In this document: positions 40,548 to 49,299 of the stretch, piece by piece
Layout of the letters: each line of letters starts with the position of its first letter
Position numbering within the stretch: position 1 is the stretch's first letter
NCBI RefSeq assembly: GCF_003481705.1
Contig: NZ_QULN01000004.1
Coordinates: 62,001-126,000, forward strand
DNA length: 64,000 nt
Direction of reading: 5' to 3'
Source of the DNA: Butyricicoccus sp. OM04-18BH
Lineage (GTDB): Bacteria; Bacillota; Clostridia; Oscillospirales; Butyricicoccaceae
The notes under the pieces: model-generated
The model's database searches: none
What the model was told of the DNA's origin: nothing
The model's input: the letters and a program-made list of their open reading frames with translations, nothing else
Position numbers and translations under genes: made by a program

Positions 40548-40640
40548 ATGACATTTGTCATATAAAAACAGGACGATTATCACAAGTGAGTCATGACAAA
40601 ATGCAGATTTCATACAGGATAAAATCCGGTATACTATGCT
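40548..40640 (+). promoter_or_regulatory. Operator and promoter region of the PTS operon
   Basis: A perfect 14-bp palindrome ATGACATTTGTCAT is at 40548-40561, and a second GTCATGAC lies at 40592-40599. The -10 candidate TATACT is at 40633-40638, with a weak TTTCAT -35 sixteen bp upstream. The palindromes look like regulator sites. Confidence 0.45.
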
Positions 40641-40667
40641 CAACAAACAGGAAAGAGGGAACGGAAA

Positions 40668-41093
40668 ATGAGATACCTGATTTTAGTCAGCCACGGAACC
40701 TTTGCACCGGGCCTGCACAACGCGCTCGGCATGATGGCAGGCAGCGACCGCGAGGACATCCGCTCGACCAGCCTGCTCGACGGCATGGACGTTGACACCT
40801 TCCGCGCCAACTTCGCAGAGCTCGTTCAGGACATCACCCCCGAGGACGAGATCATCCTCACGGCGGACATCATCGGCGGCTCGCCGCTGACCACCGCACT
40901 CGATGTGCTCACCGAAAAGGGTCTGCTGGCGCGCACGCTTGCCATCGGCGGCATGAACCTGCCGCTCGTGCTGACCGCCGCATTCGCAGATGCGGATACG
41001 CCGCTCGATGAACTCGAGGCTGAGCTTACCGGCGAGGCAAAGGATCAGATCAAGCGTTTTGCCCTCGGCGGTGACGAGGACGACGATATTTAA
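40668..41093 (+). CDS. PTS mannose-family EIIA component
   Basis: 141 residues. The phospho-acceptor His is in RYLILVSHGTFAPGLHNALG; TPEDEIILTADIIGGSPLTTA is the conserved second motif. It takes phosphate from HPr and passes it to EIIB. First gene of the operon EIIA-EIIB-EIIC-EIID, behind AAAGAGGG; the cytoplasmic half of a mannose/sorbose-type permease. Confidence 0.94.
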   Translation: MRYLILVSHGTFAPGLHNALGMMAGSDREDIRSTSLLDGMDVDTFRANFAELVQDITPEDEIILTADIIGGSPLTTALDVLTEKGLLARTLAIGGMNLPLVLTAAFADADTPLDELEAELTGEAKDQIKRFALGGDEDDDI

Positions 41094-41112
41094 GTATAAG
41101 GAGGAAAAAATT

Positions 41113-41607
41113 ATGTCTATCTCTTTCATTCGTGTTGACGATCGCATGATCCATGGTCAGACCTGCACGCGCTGGGCGCTCGAGTATCCCTGCGACGGCC
41201 TCATCGCCGTAAACGACAAGGCGGCTACCACCCCGGTGCTCAAGGCGGCGTACAAGAACGCCAGCGACAAGAAAACGTTCGTGTGGACGCTCGACGAGTG
41301 GCGTGCCAAGTGCGGCAAGGTGCTTGCCAGCAAGGATCGCTACTTCCTCATCACCAAGGACCCGATCACGATGAAGAGCATCCTCGTGGACGACGGCTTT
41401 GACCCCGGTGAGGTAAAGACGGTCATCATCGGACCGTGCAACGACCGCCCGGGCGCGATCAAGCTGGGCAACAATCAGGCGATCACCCAGCCGGAGGCAG
41501 ACGCACTCGAGGCCATCATGCAGAAGGGCTACGAGGTCGAGTTCGCGCTCATCAAGGAAGCCGCTATCGGCAACTGGAAGAAGTTCCGCGGTCAGTTCGG
41601 CTACTAA
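41113..41607 (+). CDS. PTS mannose-family EIIB component
   Basis: 164 residues from ATG 41113 behind AAGGAGG. FIRVDDRMIHGQTCTRWALE holds the phospho-accepting His; VKTVIIGPCNDRPGAIKLGN is family-typical. EIIB transfers phosphate to the sugar during uptake. Confidence 0.94.
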   Translation: MSISFIRVDDRMIHGQTCTRWALEYPCDGLIAVNDKAATTPVLKAAYKNASDKKTFVWTLDEWRAKCGKVLASKDRYFLITKDPITMKSILVDDGFDPGEVKTVIIGPCNDRPGAIKLGNNQAITQPEADALEAIMQKGYEVEFALIKEAAIGNWKKFRGQFGY

Positions 41608-41646
41608 GCTCGGTTTCACAGAATAAAAAGAAAAGAGGGAGAACTT

Positions 41647-42504
41647 ATGCAAGTTCAAGTTTGGCAGGCTGCATTGTTTGGATTGCTCGCATGTCTGGCA
41701 TCCATGCCCGGCCTGGGCGGTACGGTGTTCGGCAACTACACACTGGGCCGTCCGCTGGTAGCGGGTCTGATCGTCGGCCTTATCATGGGCGATGTACAGA
41801 CGGGTATTTATCTCGGCGCGGCCATTCAGGTCGTATACATCGCGCTCGTAACGCCGGGCGGCACGGTTTCCGCTGACGTTCGCGCAATTTCCTACATCGG
41901 TATTCCGCTTTCCATGGTTGCCGTGCATTCCATGGGTCTGAACCCGGCGTCGCCGGAAGGTCAGGCGATGGCCGTAACGCTCGGTTCGGCCGTCGGCACC
42001 ATCGGCACCGTGCTGTTCTACGGTACGGCAACGGTAAACCTCGTTTGGCAGCACATGGGCTGGCGCGCACTCGAAAAGGGTGACCTGCGCAAGCTGTATG
42101 TGGTCGATATGGGTCTGCCGTGGATTTCCCACATCCTGTGCTCTTTTATCCCGACATTCATCATCACCAAGGTCGGCACCAGCATGGTAGACCTGATGAA
42201 GGCTTATCTGCCGATGGACGGCGTGGCGATGAAAACGCTGTTCACCGTCGGCTCGCTGCTCCCGGCAGTCGGTATCGCCATCCTGCTCAAGCAGGTCGCG
42301 ACCAAGCCGGTCGACATTCTGGTATTCGTATTCGGCTTCACGCTGGCCGCGTGCATGGGCCTCAACCTGATCGCGGCATCGATCGTCGGCGGCTTCTTCG
42401 CGGTCATCAACTACCGCATCAAGATCCTTGCTTTGCAGAAGGCCGCTCCCGCAGCTGCATCTGCTGCCGCGGCGGAATTTGATGACGATGAGGAGGAGAT
42501 CTGA
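41647..42504 (+). CDS. PTS mannose-family EIIC component
   Basis: 285 residues, six to eight membrane helices: ALFGLLACLASMPGLGGTVF, VAGLIVGLIMGDVQTGIYLG, ADVRAISYIGIPLSM. Membrane channel subunit together with EIID. The C-terminus is an Ala-rich stretch ending in FDDDEEEI. Overlap of signals with the next gene: AGGAGGAG inside its own 3' end serves as EIID's ribosome binding site. Confidence 0.94.
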   Translation: MQVQVWQAALFGLLACLASMPGLGGTVFGNYTLGRPLVAGLIVGLIMGDVQTGIYLGAAIQVVYIALVTPGGTVSADVRAISYIGIPLSMVAVHSMGLNPASPEGQAMAVTLGSAVGTIGTVLFYGTATVNLVWQHMGWRALEKGDLRKLYVVDMGLPWISHILCSFIPTFIITKVGTSMVDLMKAYLPMDGVAMKTLFTVGSLLPAVGIAILLKQVATKPVDILVFVFGFTLAACMGLNLIAASIVGGFFAVINYRIKILALQKAAPAAASAAAAEFDDDEEEI

Positions 42505-42505
42505 C

Positions 42506-43327
42506 ATGGCAGAAAAGAAACTTTCCAAGAAAGCGCTGAACAAATCGTTCCGCAACTGGTTTTACGGCCACCTGACCTGCTTCTCGCAGGAGCATATGCA
42601 GACCTTCGGCTACCTGTGCGCCATGCTGCCGCTGGTAGAGGAGCTGTACGACACCCGTGAGGAGCAGACCGAAGCCCTCAAGACCTACTCTGCCTTTTTC
42701 AATACCGAGCCGCAGCTCGGCACGGTCATCGTCGGCATGACCGCCGGCCTGGAGGAGGCCAAGGCAAACGGCGAGGACATCGACGGCGAGATGATCAACG
42801 GTATCCGCGCCGGTCTGATGGGCCCGGTCGCCGGTATCGGTGACAGCCTGCTCGTCGGCACGCTCATCCCGATTTTGCTGGGTGTTGCGCTCGGCATGTC
42901 CTCGGGCGGTTCGCCGCTCGGCGCGATCTTCTACATCATTGCGTACAACGTCATCCTGACCCTCGGCATGCGTCTGCTGTATTTCAAGGGCTATGAGCTC
43001 GGCGGCAAGGCCGTTGAGATGATCGTCGGTGAAAAGGCGAACGCCATCCGCGAGAGCATCATCATGCTCGGCACGGTCGTGATCGGCGCAGTCGCCGCAA
43101 GCTGGATCTCGATCACAACGCCGCTCGTCCTGCCCGGTGATATTTCCCTTCAGAAGGATGTGCTGGATACCATATTCCCCAAGATGCTGCCGCTGGGAAC
43201 CGTTATGCTCTGCTATTGGCTGATGAGCAAGAAGAAAATGGCGCCCACGACCGTTATGCTCGTGCTGGTCGGCATCGCGCTGGTCGGCGTGCTGATCGGA
43301 TTCTTTGATCCGCAGCTCGCATACTGA
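42506..43327 (+). CDS. PTS mannose-family EIID component
   Basis: 273 residues from ATG 42506. Marks: KSFRNWFYGHLTCFSQEHMQ, FNTEPQLGTVIVGMTAGLEE, MGPVAGIGDSLLVGTLIPIL, plus C-terminal helices (MLPLGTVMLCYWLMSKKKMA). With EIIC it forms the membrane part of the permease. Sugar specificity cannot be read from sequence. Confidence 0.94.
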   Translation: MAEKKLSKKALNKSFRNWFYGHLTCFSQEHMQTFGYLCAMLPLVEELYDTREEQTEALKTYSAFFNTEPQLGTVIVGMTAGLEEAKANGEDIDGEMINGIRAGLMGPVAGIGDSLLVGTLIPILLGVALGMSSGGSPLGAIFYIIAYNVILTLGMRLLYFKGYELGGKAVEMIVGEKANAIRESIIMLGTVVIGAVAASWISITTPLVLPGDISLQKDVLDTIFPKMLPLGTVMLCYWLMSKKKMAPTTVMLVLVGIALVGVLIGFFDPQLAY

Positions 43328-43365
43328 TTCAGATTCACTCAAACTATATCACACTTTCACCCCTC

Positions 43366-43396
43366 TGGCCGCTGAGCGAAGTCGTTCAGCGGCCGC
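43366..43396 (+). other. Intra-operon hairpin after EIID
   Basis: GGCCGCTGA and TCAGCGGCC arms (43368-43394) between EIID and the next gene, without a T run; likely a processing or differential-expression element within the operon. Confidence 0.5.
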
Positions 43397-43419
43397 CGTA
43401 CAGGAAAGGAGTTTTCTCA

Positions 43420-43692
43420 ATGAACAAGACCGCATTACTGCACGAGGCCAAACAGCAGCAGGCCGCGCTGCAGCAGCTCTCCCTCTGGAAACGCATCGCC
43501 ATGCTGCTCTCTTCCTGCGCGGCGGTGCTGGCCTGGTGGGGAATCGCAGGCAGCGGATTGCGTTTCGCGGGCGGCGTATGCGGCGTGGTTATCGCGCTGG
43601 CGTGCGCGGTCTGCGCGGCTGTGATCGGACGGGGCATCCGCAACGGAAACCGCAATGTCGCCAACATTCTGTCGGCGGCAGAGCAGGCGTAA
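43420..43692 (+). CDS. Small two-helix membrane protein of the PTS operon
   Basis: 90 residues behind AAAGGAG. A polar N-terminal helix (EAKQQQAALQQLSLWKRIAM) precedes two hydrophobic segments (LLSSCAAVLAWWGIAG and FAGGVCGVVIALACAVCAAV) and a GRGIRNGNRNVANILSAAEQ tail. Family not recognised. Its position between the permease and HAD genes suggests a part in the same pathway. Confidence 0.75.
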   Translation: MNKTALLHEAKQQQAALQQLSLWKRIAMLLSSCAAVLAWWGIAGSGLRFAGGVCGVVIALACAVCAAVIGRGIRNGNRNVANILSAAEQA

Positions 43693-43706
43693 AAGGAAGA
43701 AATGCG

Positions 43707-44522
43707 ATGAATCAACAACAATATCGGCTGCTGTGCATGGATATTGACGGCACGCTGCTGAATTCTGCGCACGAGCTGCCGCCCGCCAGCCGCGAGGCTG
43801 TGCGGTCTGCGGCGAAGAACGGCGTGACCATCTGCCTGATGAGCGCACGACCGCCGCGGGCGGTGTTCCCGATTCGGGATGCGCTCGGCGTGGACGGACC
43901 GCTGGCGTGCTGCGGCGGAGGGCTTATCCTGCAAGGAGACAACCGCCTGGCGGACAGCCGCCTGAGCTGTGCGTGCACTCAGACCGTTCTGCGGGAAACA
44001 CAGGCGCGAGGCATCCACCTGAGCGTTTACCGCGACCTCGACTGGCTGATCGCCGCCGAGGACGAGTGGAGCCGCGCAGAGGCACAGATAACCGGCGTAC
44101 AGCCGGCAGTCGCGCCGCTGGAGACGCTGTTTGCCGACTGGGGCGACGCAGGCGCGCACAAACTGCTCTGCATGGGCGGGAAATCGCAGATTGACGAAAT
44201 GCTTCCGGTACTGGAGGCAAAGCACCTGTCGATGACGCTCGTGCGCTCCAAGGACGAATATCTGGAGGTCATACCGGCAGGCGCGGGCAAGGACACGGCC
44301 ATGCATGTGCTGTGCGAAGCGCTGGACATCACACCGGACGAGGTGATGGCACTCGGCGATCACGACATTGACGCGCCGCTGCTCCGCGCTGCCGGACTGG
44401 GCATTGCGATGGGCAACGCGTCACCGATCGCGCGGGCAGCCGCTGACGAAGTGACGGATTCGTGCGATGAGGACGGCGTGGCACACGCCATTTACCGCCA
44501 CATCAGGGAGGTACAGTCATGA
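43707..44522 (+). CDS. HAD-superfamily (Cof-type) sugar phosphatase
   Basis: 271 residues from ATG 43707. HAD motifs: I, LCMDIDGTLLNSAHELP; II, ICLMSARPPRAV; III/IV, the Lys in GAGKDTAMHVLCEAL and LGDHDIDAPLLRAAGLGIAM. Cof-type enzymes dephosphorylate sugar phosphates or flavin/PLP compounds. Overlaps the next HAD gene by ATGA. In a PTS operon a sugar-phosphate substrate is likely. Confidence 0.9.
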   Translation: MNQQQYRLLCMDIDGTLLNSAHELPPASREAVRSAAKNGVTICLMSARPPRAVFPIRDALGVDGPLACCGGGLILQGDNRLADSRLSCACTQTVLRETQARGIHLSVYRDLDWLIAAEDEWSRAEAQITGVQPAVAPLETLFADWGDAGAHKLLCMGGKSQIDEMLPVLEAKHLSMTLVRSKDEYLEVIPAGAGKDTAMHVLCEALDITPDEVMALGDHDIDAPLLRAAGLGIAMGNASPIARAAADEVTDSCDEDGVAHAIYRHIREVQS

Positions 44523-45325
44523 AATACCGTTTACTCGCGCTCGACCTTGACGGCACGCTGCTGAATTCGCAGAAGGAGATCACGCCGGAGGTCAGAAAAG
44601 CGCTCGCGTGGGCAAAGGAGCGCGGTGTGTATGTCGTTCTCTCGACCGGACGCATTGTCGGCGAAGCGGCGGAGTTCGCCCGTGAACTGCCCTGCGAGGA
44701 TCTGATGGTCACGGCGGGCGGCACGGCGATCGCCACTGCATCGGATGAGCGCATTCTGCAAAGCTGGGATATGCCGTGCGAAATCGGCGCAAAGGCGGTC
44801 GAGGCGGTGCAGAGCCGACCGGTGCGCGTGATGATCTACGTCGGCAGCAAAATCTACATCAACGAATACTCCAACCGCGATTTTGTCGCAAATTACCGCG
44901 TAGAGGGCTTTCACGCGAACAAAATCGTCGTGGAGGACATCGCCGGTGAGATTCGGAGAAACCATCTGAACGTCACCAAGGTGTACGCCATCGGCGAACG
45001 AGCGGTGCTCGAGCAGGCGCTCGCGGAGATTCGGCCGCTGCCGGGCATTACGATCACAAGCTCCGGCTCGGACAACTTTGAGATTCTGCCGGCCGGTGCG
45101 GACAAGGGTCGTGCGCTGACTCGGCTGGGCGAGATGCTCGGCGTCACGCCGGATGAAATGGTCGCCATCGGCGACAGCGACAACGACGCGGAAATGCTCC
45201 GCGCGGTCGGCATGCCGGTCGCGATGGGCAACGCAGACGCGGCGCTCAAGAATCTGGCAAAATACATCACCGCAGACTGTGACCATGACGGCGTGGCACA
45301 GGCGGTCTATCACCTATTCAAATAA
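44519..45325 (+). CDS. HAD-superfamily (Cof-type) sugar phosphatase
   Basis: 268 residues, paralogue of the preceding gene. Motif I, LALDLDGTLLNSQKEITPEV; II, VVLSTGRIVGEA; III/IV, PAGADKGRALTRLGEMLGV and IGDSDNDAEMLRAVGMPVAM. Two adjacent Cof-type phosphatases suggest handling of two related sugar phosphates or relief of sugar-phosphate stress (inference). Confidence 0.92.
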   Translation: MKYRLLALDLDGTLLNSQKEITPEVRKALAWAKERGVYVVLSTGRIVGEAAEFARELPCEDLMVTAGGTAIATASDERILQSWDMPCEIGAKAVEAVQSRPVRVMIYVGSKIYINEYSNRDFVANYRVEGFHANKIVVEDIAGEIRRNHLNVTKVYAIGERAVLEQALAEIRPLPGITITSSGSDNFEILPAGADKGRALTRLGEMLGVTPDEMVAIGDSDNDAEMLRAVGMPVAMGNADAALKNLAKYITADCDHDGVAQAVYHLFK

Positions 45326-45344
45326 TACAAGAGGAGGAGGGCGC

Positions 45345-45512
45345 ATGCCGTTTATGACCATTCCGGAAGCCGCGATCCTGTGGCATATTTCGGTCAGTGA
45401 GCTGCGCGAGCTCTGTGAGAATCATATGATTTCGGGCGCTGTGCGCGTGCATCAGCGCTGGTTTATCCCGGAAACGGCGGCCTGTCCCTCGGCGCAGCAT
45501 CCACTTTCCTGA
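45345..45512 (+). CDS. Small helix-turn-helix (excisionase/MerR-like) protein
   Basis: 55 residues behind GAGGAGG. MTIPEAAILWHISVSELREL and GAVRVHQRWFIP resemble the short winged-helix DNA-binding domains of the excisionase/HTH_17 type. It may regulate the operon or be a remnant; there is no prophage around it. Confidence 0.55.
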   Translation: MPFMTIPEAAILWHISVSELRELCENHMISGAVRVHQRWFIPETAACPSAQHPLS

Positions 45513-45546
45513 ACCCTGACGCACCGCCTGAACAGGAGGTCTTTCC

Positions 45547-46194
45547 ATGGCACAAACCGATCTGCACATCCACAGCAGCCTGACCGCAGGCGGCGAGCTT
45601 TCGCCGCGCGCACTGGCCGAGCGCTGCTGTGAGAAGCGGCTGACACTGGCCGCGCTGACCGACCGGCGTGCCGTCAGCGGTGTGCCGGAATGTATCTGGC
45701 GCGGCGCACAGCTCGGTGTGCGCATTGTGCCCGGCATTGAACTCGACTGTCGCTGGCGGGAACAGGATTTTCTCACGCTCGGCATCGGCATTGACATCAC
45801 TTGTCCGGCGCTGCTCGAGATCGAGCGGACGCGGAACGATCCGGTGCAGTCGTTTGCAGTCGAGCAGGCGATTCACACGATTCACGAAGCAGGCGGACTG
45901 GCCGTGCTCGTGCCGCCGAATGAGATGGACGACACCTTTCCGGTGGCGGCATTCGACGGCATTGCGGCATACGGCAGTCACGCCCGGGCGGACACTGCGC
46001 GGTATCTCTCGCTGGCGCGCAAATACGGTCTGCTCGTCACCGGCGGCAGCGGCTTCCTCAGCGAAAGCAGGCCGCCGCACCGGCCGGGCGCCGTGGACTT
46101 TTACGGACAGGAACAGCGGATCTCGGCGGATTTTCTTGCCGCAGCAACCCATTTGAACAAAGAAAAAAGGAGTTTTCATCATGACAGCATTTGA
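45547..46194 (+). CDS. PHP-domain phosphoesterase
   Basis: 215 residues. Metal-binding motifs of the PHP superfamily: TDLHIHSSLTAGGELSPRAL, LAALTDRRAVSG (where DH is more common), VPGIELDC, and a late ITDGSGFL-like GGSGFLSE. PHP proteins hydrolyse phosphate esters with three metals. The change from LTDH to LTDR at the second motif may weaken a metal site. 14 bp overlap with ptsH. Confidence 0.8.
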   Translation: MAQTDLHIHSSLTAGGELSPRALAERCCEKRLTLAALTDRRAVSGVPECIWRGAQLGVRIVPGIELDCRWREQDFLTLGIGIDITCPALLEIERTRNDPVQSFAVEQAIHTIHEAGGLAVLVPPNEMDDTFPVAAFDGIAAYGSHARADTARYLSLARKYGLLVTGGSGFLSESRPPHRPGAVDFYGQEQRISADFLAAATHLNKEKRSFHHDSI

Positions 46195-46438
46195 GTACAC
46201 CATTACGGATTCCATTGGCATTCATGCACGTCCGGCAGGCATGCTGGCGAAGGAAGCCGCGAAGTTCAAGAGCAAGGTTTTCCTGCATTTCGGCGATAAA
46301 AAAGCGGATGCACGCCGCCTGATCGCCATCATGGGCATGGGCATCAAGCACGGCAATACCGTCCGCGTGGAAGTGGAAGGCGAGGACGAAGCGGAGGCTG
46401 CGGCGCAGCTCGAGGCATTTTTCAAGGCAAATCTGTAA
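46181..46438 (+). CDS. ptsH: HPr-like phosphocarrier protein without the regulatory serine
   Basis: 85 residues. The active-site His15 is in SIGIHARPAGMLAKEAAKF, so it can carry phosphate from enzyme I to EIIA. In an ungapped alignment with B. subtilis HPr, position 46 (Ser, target of HPr kinase) is Arg (DARRLIAIMGMGIKHG). It therefore should not take part in CcpA-type carbon control through Ser46 phosphorylation. AAAGGAG ribosome binding site inside the PHP gene; directly followed by enzyme I. Confidence 0.92.
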   Translation: MTAFEYTITDSIGIHARPAGMLAKEAAKFKSKVFLHFGDKKADARRLIAIMGMGIKHGNTVRVEVEGEDEAEAAAQLEAFFKANL

Positions 46439-46450
46439 GGAGTGAGCGAG

Positions 46451-48100
46451 ATGGAGCAGATTTTCGGCAAAGGCGTATCAAAGGGCGTAGCGGCGGGACC
46501 GATCAGCTTTTACCGCCGTCCGAGCGGCGAAATCCTGCGTCGTTCGGTGACGGATACCGCGGCGGAGCTCGTGCGTTTTCATGATGCCTGCGAGACCGCG
46601 AAGGAGCAGCTCGGCGTACTGCATGACAAGGCGCTCACTGAGGCAGGCGAGGACGCGGCAATGCTGTTCGAGGCCCACCAGATGATGCTGGATGATCTGG
46701 ATTTCGTCGAGAGCATTGAGGGACTCATCGAAAACGACCGTCTGAATGCGGAAGCCGCCGTCAGCGACACCGGCGCACAGTTCGCGGAGATGTTTGCCGC
46801 GATGGACGACAGCTACATGCAGGCGCGTGCGGCGGATATTCGGGATATTTCGACGCGCGTGATCGGCATTCTGACCGGTGAGGGCGAGAGCGGCATTGTG
46901 TCCGATGTGCCGTGCATCGTGGCGGCGGACGACCTTGCGCCGAGCGAGACCGTACAGTTGGATAAGTCGCTTATCCTCGGCTTTATCACGGCGGGCGGCT
47001 CGGCGAACTCGCACACGGCGATTCTGGCCCGCACGATGGGCATTCCGGCTATTATCGGTGCAGGCGACGCATTGCAGACCGAGATGGAGGGCAAGTACGC
47101 CATCGTCGACGGCCAGACCGGCGAGATGGTCATCGAGCCGGACGACGCCGAGCGCGAGCGCCTGCTCAAAAAGCAGGCCAAGGAGAAGGCGCTGAAAGAA
47201 CTGCTCGATCAGCTCAAGGGCAAGCCGAATGTGACCAAGGACGGCCGGAATGTGATGGTTTACTGCAATATCGGTTCTCCGGCGGATATTGACGCGGTCC
47301 TGCAGAACGACGGCGGCGGCATCGGTCTGTTCCGCTCGGAATTTCTCTATTTACAGGGCAGCGACTACCCAACCGAGGATGAGCAGTTTGAGGCATATAA
47401 GACAGTCGCGGAGCGCATGGGCGGCAGGCGCGTTATCATCCGAACGCTGGACATCGGTGCGGACAAGCAGGCCGACTATTTCCACCTCGACAAAGAGGAA
47501 AATCCTGCGATGGGTCTGCGTGCCATCCGCATCTGTCTGACCCGTCCCGAGGTGTTCCGCACGCAGCTGCGCGCGCTGTACCGCGCGTCGGCTTACGGCA
47601 AGATCGCGATCATGTTCCCGATGATTACGTCGGTCTGGGAGGTGCAGGAGATTAAGCGCATCTGCCGCAACATTCGCGCGGAACTCGCGGAAGAGGGCGT
47701 GCCGATGGCGGACAAGGTCGAGCTTGGCATTATGATCGAGACACCGGCCGCCGTCATGATGAGCGTCGAGCTGGCGCGTGAGGTGGACTTTTTCTCGGTC
47801 GGTACGAATGATCTGACGCAGTATACACTGGCTGTCGACCGGCAGGGCGTAGGTCTCGACCGGTTTTTCGACGCGCACCATCCGGCGGTGCTGCGTATGA
47901 TCCGCATGGCGGCGGAGAATGCGCACAAGGCCGGAATCTGGATCGGCATTTGCGGCGAGCTGGGCGCGGATGCGGAGCTGACCGAAACGTTCCTGTCGAT
48001 GGGTATCGACGAGCTTTCGGTTTCGCCGTCGGCGGTGCTGCCGCTGCGGTCGGCCATCCGGTCGATCGACACGACGACGCTTGCTCCGCTGGAGCTGTAA
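46451..48100 (+). CDS. ptsI: PTS enzyme I (phosphoenolpyruvate-protein phosphotransferase)
   Basis: 549 residues from ATG 46451, eight bases after AGGAG; an in-frame GTG at 46442 is too close to it. Phospho-His motif GGSANSHTAILARTMGIPAI, PEP-binding region GGIGLFRSEFLYLQGSDYPT and ALRAIRICLTRPEVF-like NPAMGLRAIRICLTRPEVF, catalytic Cys in WIGICGELGAD. It starts the PTS phosphate chain with PEP. Last gene of this self-contained PTS operon; a terminator follows. Confidence 0.95.
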   Translation: MEQIFGKGVSKGVAAGPISFYRRPSGEILRRSVTDTAAELVRFHDACETAKEQLGVLHDKALTEAGEDAAMLFEAHQMMLDDLDFVESIEGLIENDRLNAEAAVSDTGAQFAEMFAAMDDSYMQARAADIRDISTRVIGILTGEGESGIVSDVPCIVAADDLAPSETVQLDKSLILGFITAGGSANSHTAILARTMGIPAIIGAGDALQTEMEGKYAIVDGQTGEMVIEPDDAERERLLKKQAKEKALKELLDQLKGKPNVTKDGRNVMVYCNIGSPADIDAVLQNDGGGIGLFRSEFLYLQGSDYPTEDEQFEAYKTVAERMGGRRVIIRTLDIGADKQADYFHLDKEENPAMGLRAIRICLTRPEVFRTQLRALYRASAYGKIAIMFPMITSVWEVQEIKRICRNIRAELAEEGVPMADKVELGIMIETPAAVMMSVELAREVDFFSVGTNDLTQYTLAVDRQGVGLDRFFDAHHPAVLRMIRMAAENAHKAGIWIGICGELGADAELTETFLSMGIDELSVSPSAVLPLRSAIRSIDTTTLAPLEL

Positions 48101-48106
48101 AAAAGA

Positions 48107-48156
48107 ATAAAAGCAGTGGTACTCTTCATGTTTGAAAAGGGTATCACTGCTTTTTA
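48107..48156 (+). terminator. Terminator of the PTS operon
   Basis: AAGCAGTGGTAC (48111-48122) and GTATCACTGCTT (48141-48152) arms, then TTTTT. Confidence 0.85.
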
Positions 48157-48757
48157 CTTCACCCGAGGTGCCACCGCTCTTCGATGGTGCGGCGCAGCTC
48201 GATGCTATCGCCGCCCGGTCCTTTGAGACAGGAAAAGACTGAAAGTACGAGATGTATCGAATAAAAGCTCCGGACCTGCCATATTGAGAAATAATAGATA
48301 TTCAGCCTGTTTATTGTACGATAATAATTTATTCTAACGGGATATGTCGGCTTACTCCGGCTTTGTTGATTTTTCATGAAATTTTTCGAAGCATCATGGG
48401 GAAAATGCTGAAGCGAAAAATCGGCAGATTTTCAAGGGATGGAGGGAAGGGACGCGCGGAAATCTGTCACCAAGGCGAAAAATCAGCAAGTACTTTTTCG
48501 AGACAGGAAAAATATGACAAAATGGCGCTGGCCGCGTTCGGACGATTTCGTTAACGGAATCTTAACACGGAGATGTACAATTCTGGAGATTATTTGTATA
48601 AAATGCTGTTTGCAATATAAGATTTCGACACGATAGGGAAATAATGGATATCACGCGAGAAAATCAGACTTTATTCCAATGAAATCTTATGATATAACTT
48701 TTGTATAGGCAGGGAATAAGCTGAGGGTACAGAATTAAAAGGGAGGCCGTGTATAAG
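48157..48757. other. Intergenic region with a cassette-end fragment and a 0A box
   Basis: No convincing gene. CGAATAAAAGCTCCGG at 48258-48273 matches the left end (terminator arm) of the antisense cassettes at 35583 and 59003 and nothing further, so it may be a remnant. TTCGACA, a Spo0A-box complement, is at 48624-48630, about 130 bp before the Spo0A-C gene. A short minus-strand frame ending at 48159 (SIELRRTIEERWHLG) may be a gene tail but could not be placed. Confidence 0.4.
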
Positions 48758-49216
48758 ATGAACGATGGAATTAAGCGGGGAACCGGGCTGTATGCGGAGA
48801 ATCTGCGTACGATTGCTGCGAGAGAGATTGAACTCCGCTTAACGCCATATATCTATAATCTCGGCATTCCGCCGCACGTTTCGGGGTACGGTTATCTGCG
48901 CGACGCAGTGATTGAGCTGCTGCTCGAGCCGGCGGCGCAGGTCGGAGTGACAAAATATGTATATCCGAGCGTCGCCGCCATGTACGGCACAACGGTGCAC
49001 GCAGTAGAGCGTTCGGTGCGGCACGCGATCACAGCGGCATGGAATGGCGGCGGTCTGCGCCGGGTGAAGGGTGATCCGCACAATACGGTTCTGAGATTTC
49101 ACAGCAGGCCGACGAACAAAAAATGTATCATGGCGCTCGCACAGATGATGAAGGAACAATATGGAAATCAGATCGCCGACTGGTATGGCGATGCTGTAGG
49201 CAGTGAGACAGAATGA
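48758..49216 (+). CDS. Stand-alone Spo0A C-terminal-domain protein
   Basis: 152 residues from ATG 48758; GTG 48749 is only two bases from GGGAGG and less likely. Nearly full Spo0A DNA-binding domain: REIELRLTPYIYNLGIPPHV, SGYGYLRDAVIELLLEP, TKYVYPSVAAMYGTTVHAVE, RSVRHAITAAWNGGGLRRVK, RPTNKKCIMALAQMMKEQYG. No receiver domain. Closely similar to the protein at 34691 and with the same KGDP loop, so the two probably arose by duplication. Confidence 0.88.
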   Translation: MNDGIKRGTGLYAENLRTIAAREIELRLTPYIYNLGIPPHVSGYGYLRDAVIELLLEPAAQVGVTKYVYPSVAAMYGTTVHAVERSVRHAITAAWNGGGLRRVKGDPHNTVLRFHSRPTNKKCIMALAQMMKEQYGNQIADWYGDAVGSETE

Positions 49217-49249
49217 CAGGGACACACCGAATCACTAGATAAAACCGAA

Positions 49250-49294
49250 AATCCCTCCGGAACCACTCGAACAGGGTGGAGCCGGAGGGATTTC
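49250..49294 (+). terminator. Terminator of the third Spo0A-C gene
   Basis: AATCCCTCCGG and CCGGAGGGATT arms with an inner CCACTC/GGGTGG stem, then TTCTG. Confidence 0.75.
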
Positions 49295-49299
49295 TGTAT

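Noticed and set aside
45345..45512. Small HTH protein as sign of a prophage or integrative element
   Set aside because: There is no integrase, attachment-site repeat or phage gene nearby; it lies inside the PTS operon.
48159..48257. Minus-strand frame ending SIELRRTIEERWHLG
   Set aside because: It looks like a protein tail but matches no family I can name, has no start signals and is cut by the cassette-end fragment; not enough to annotate as a gene.
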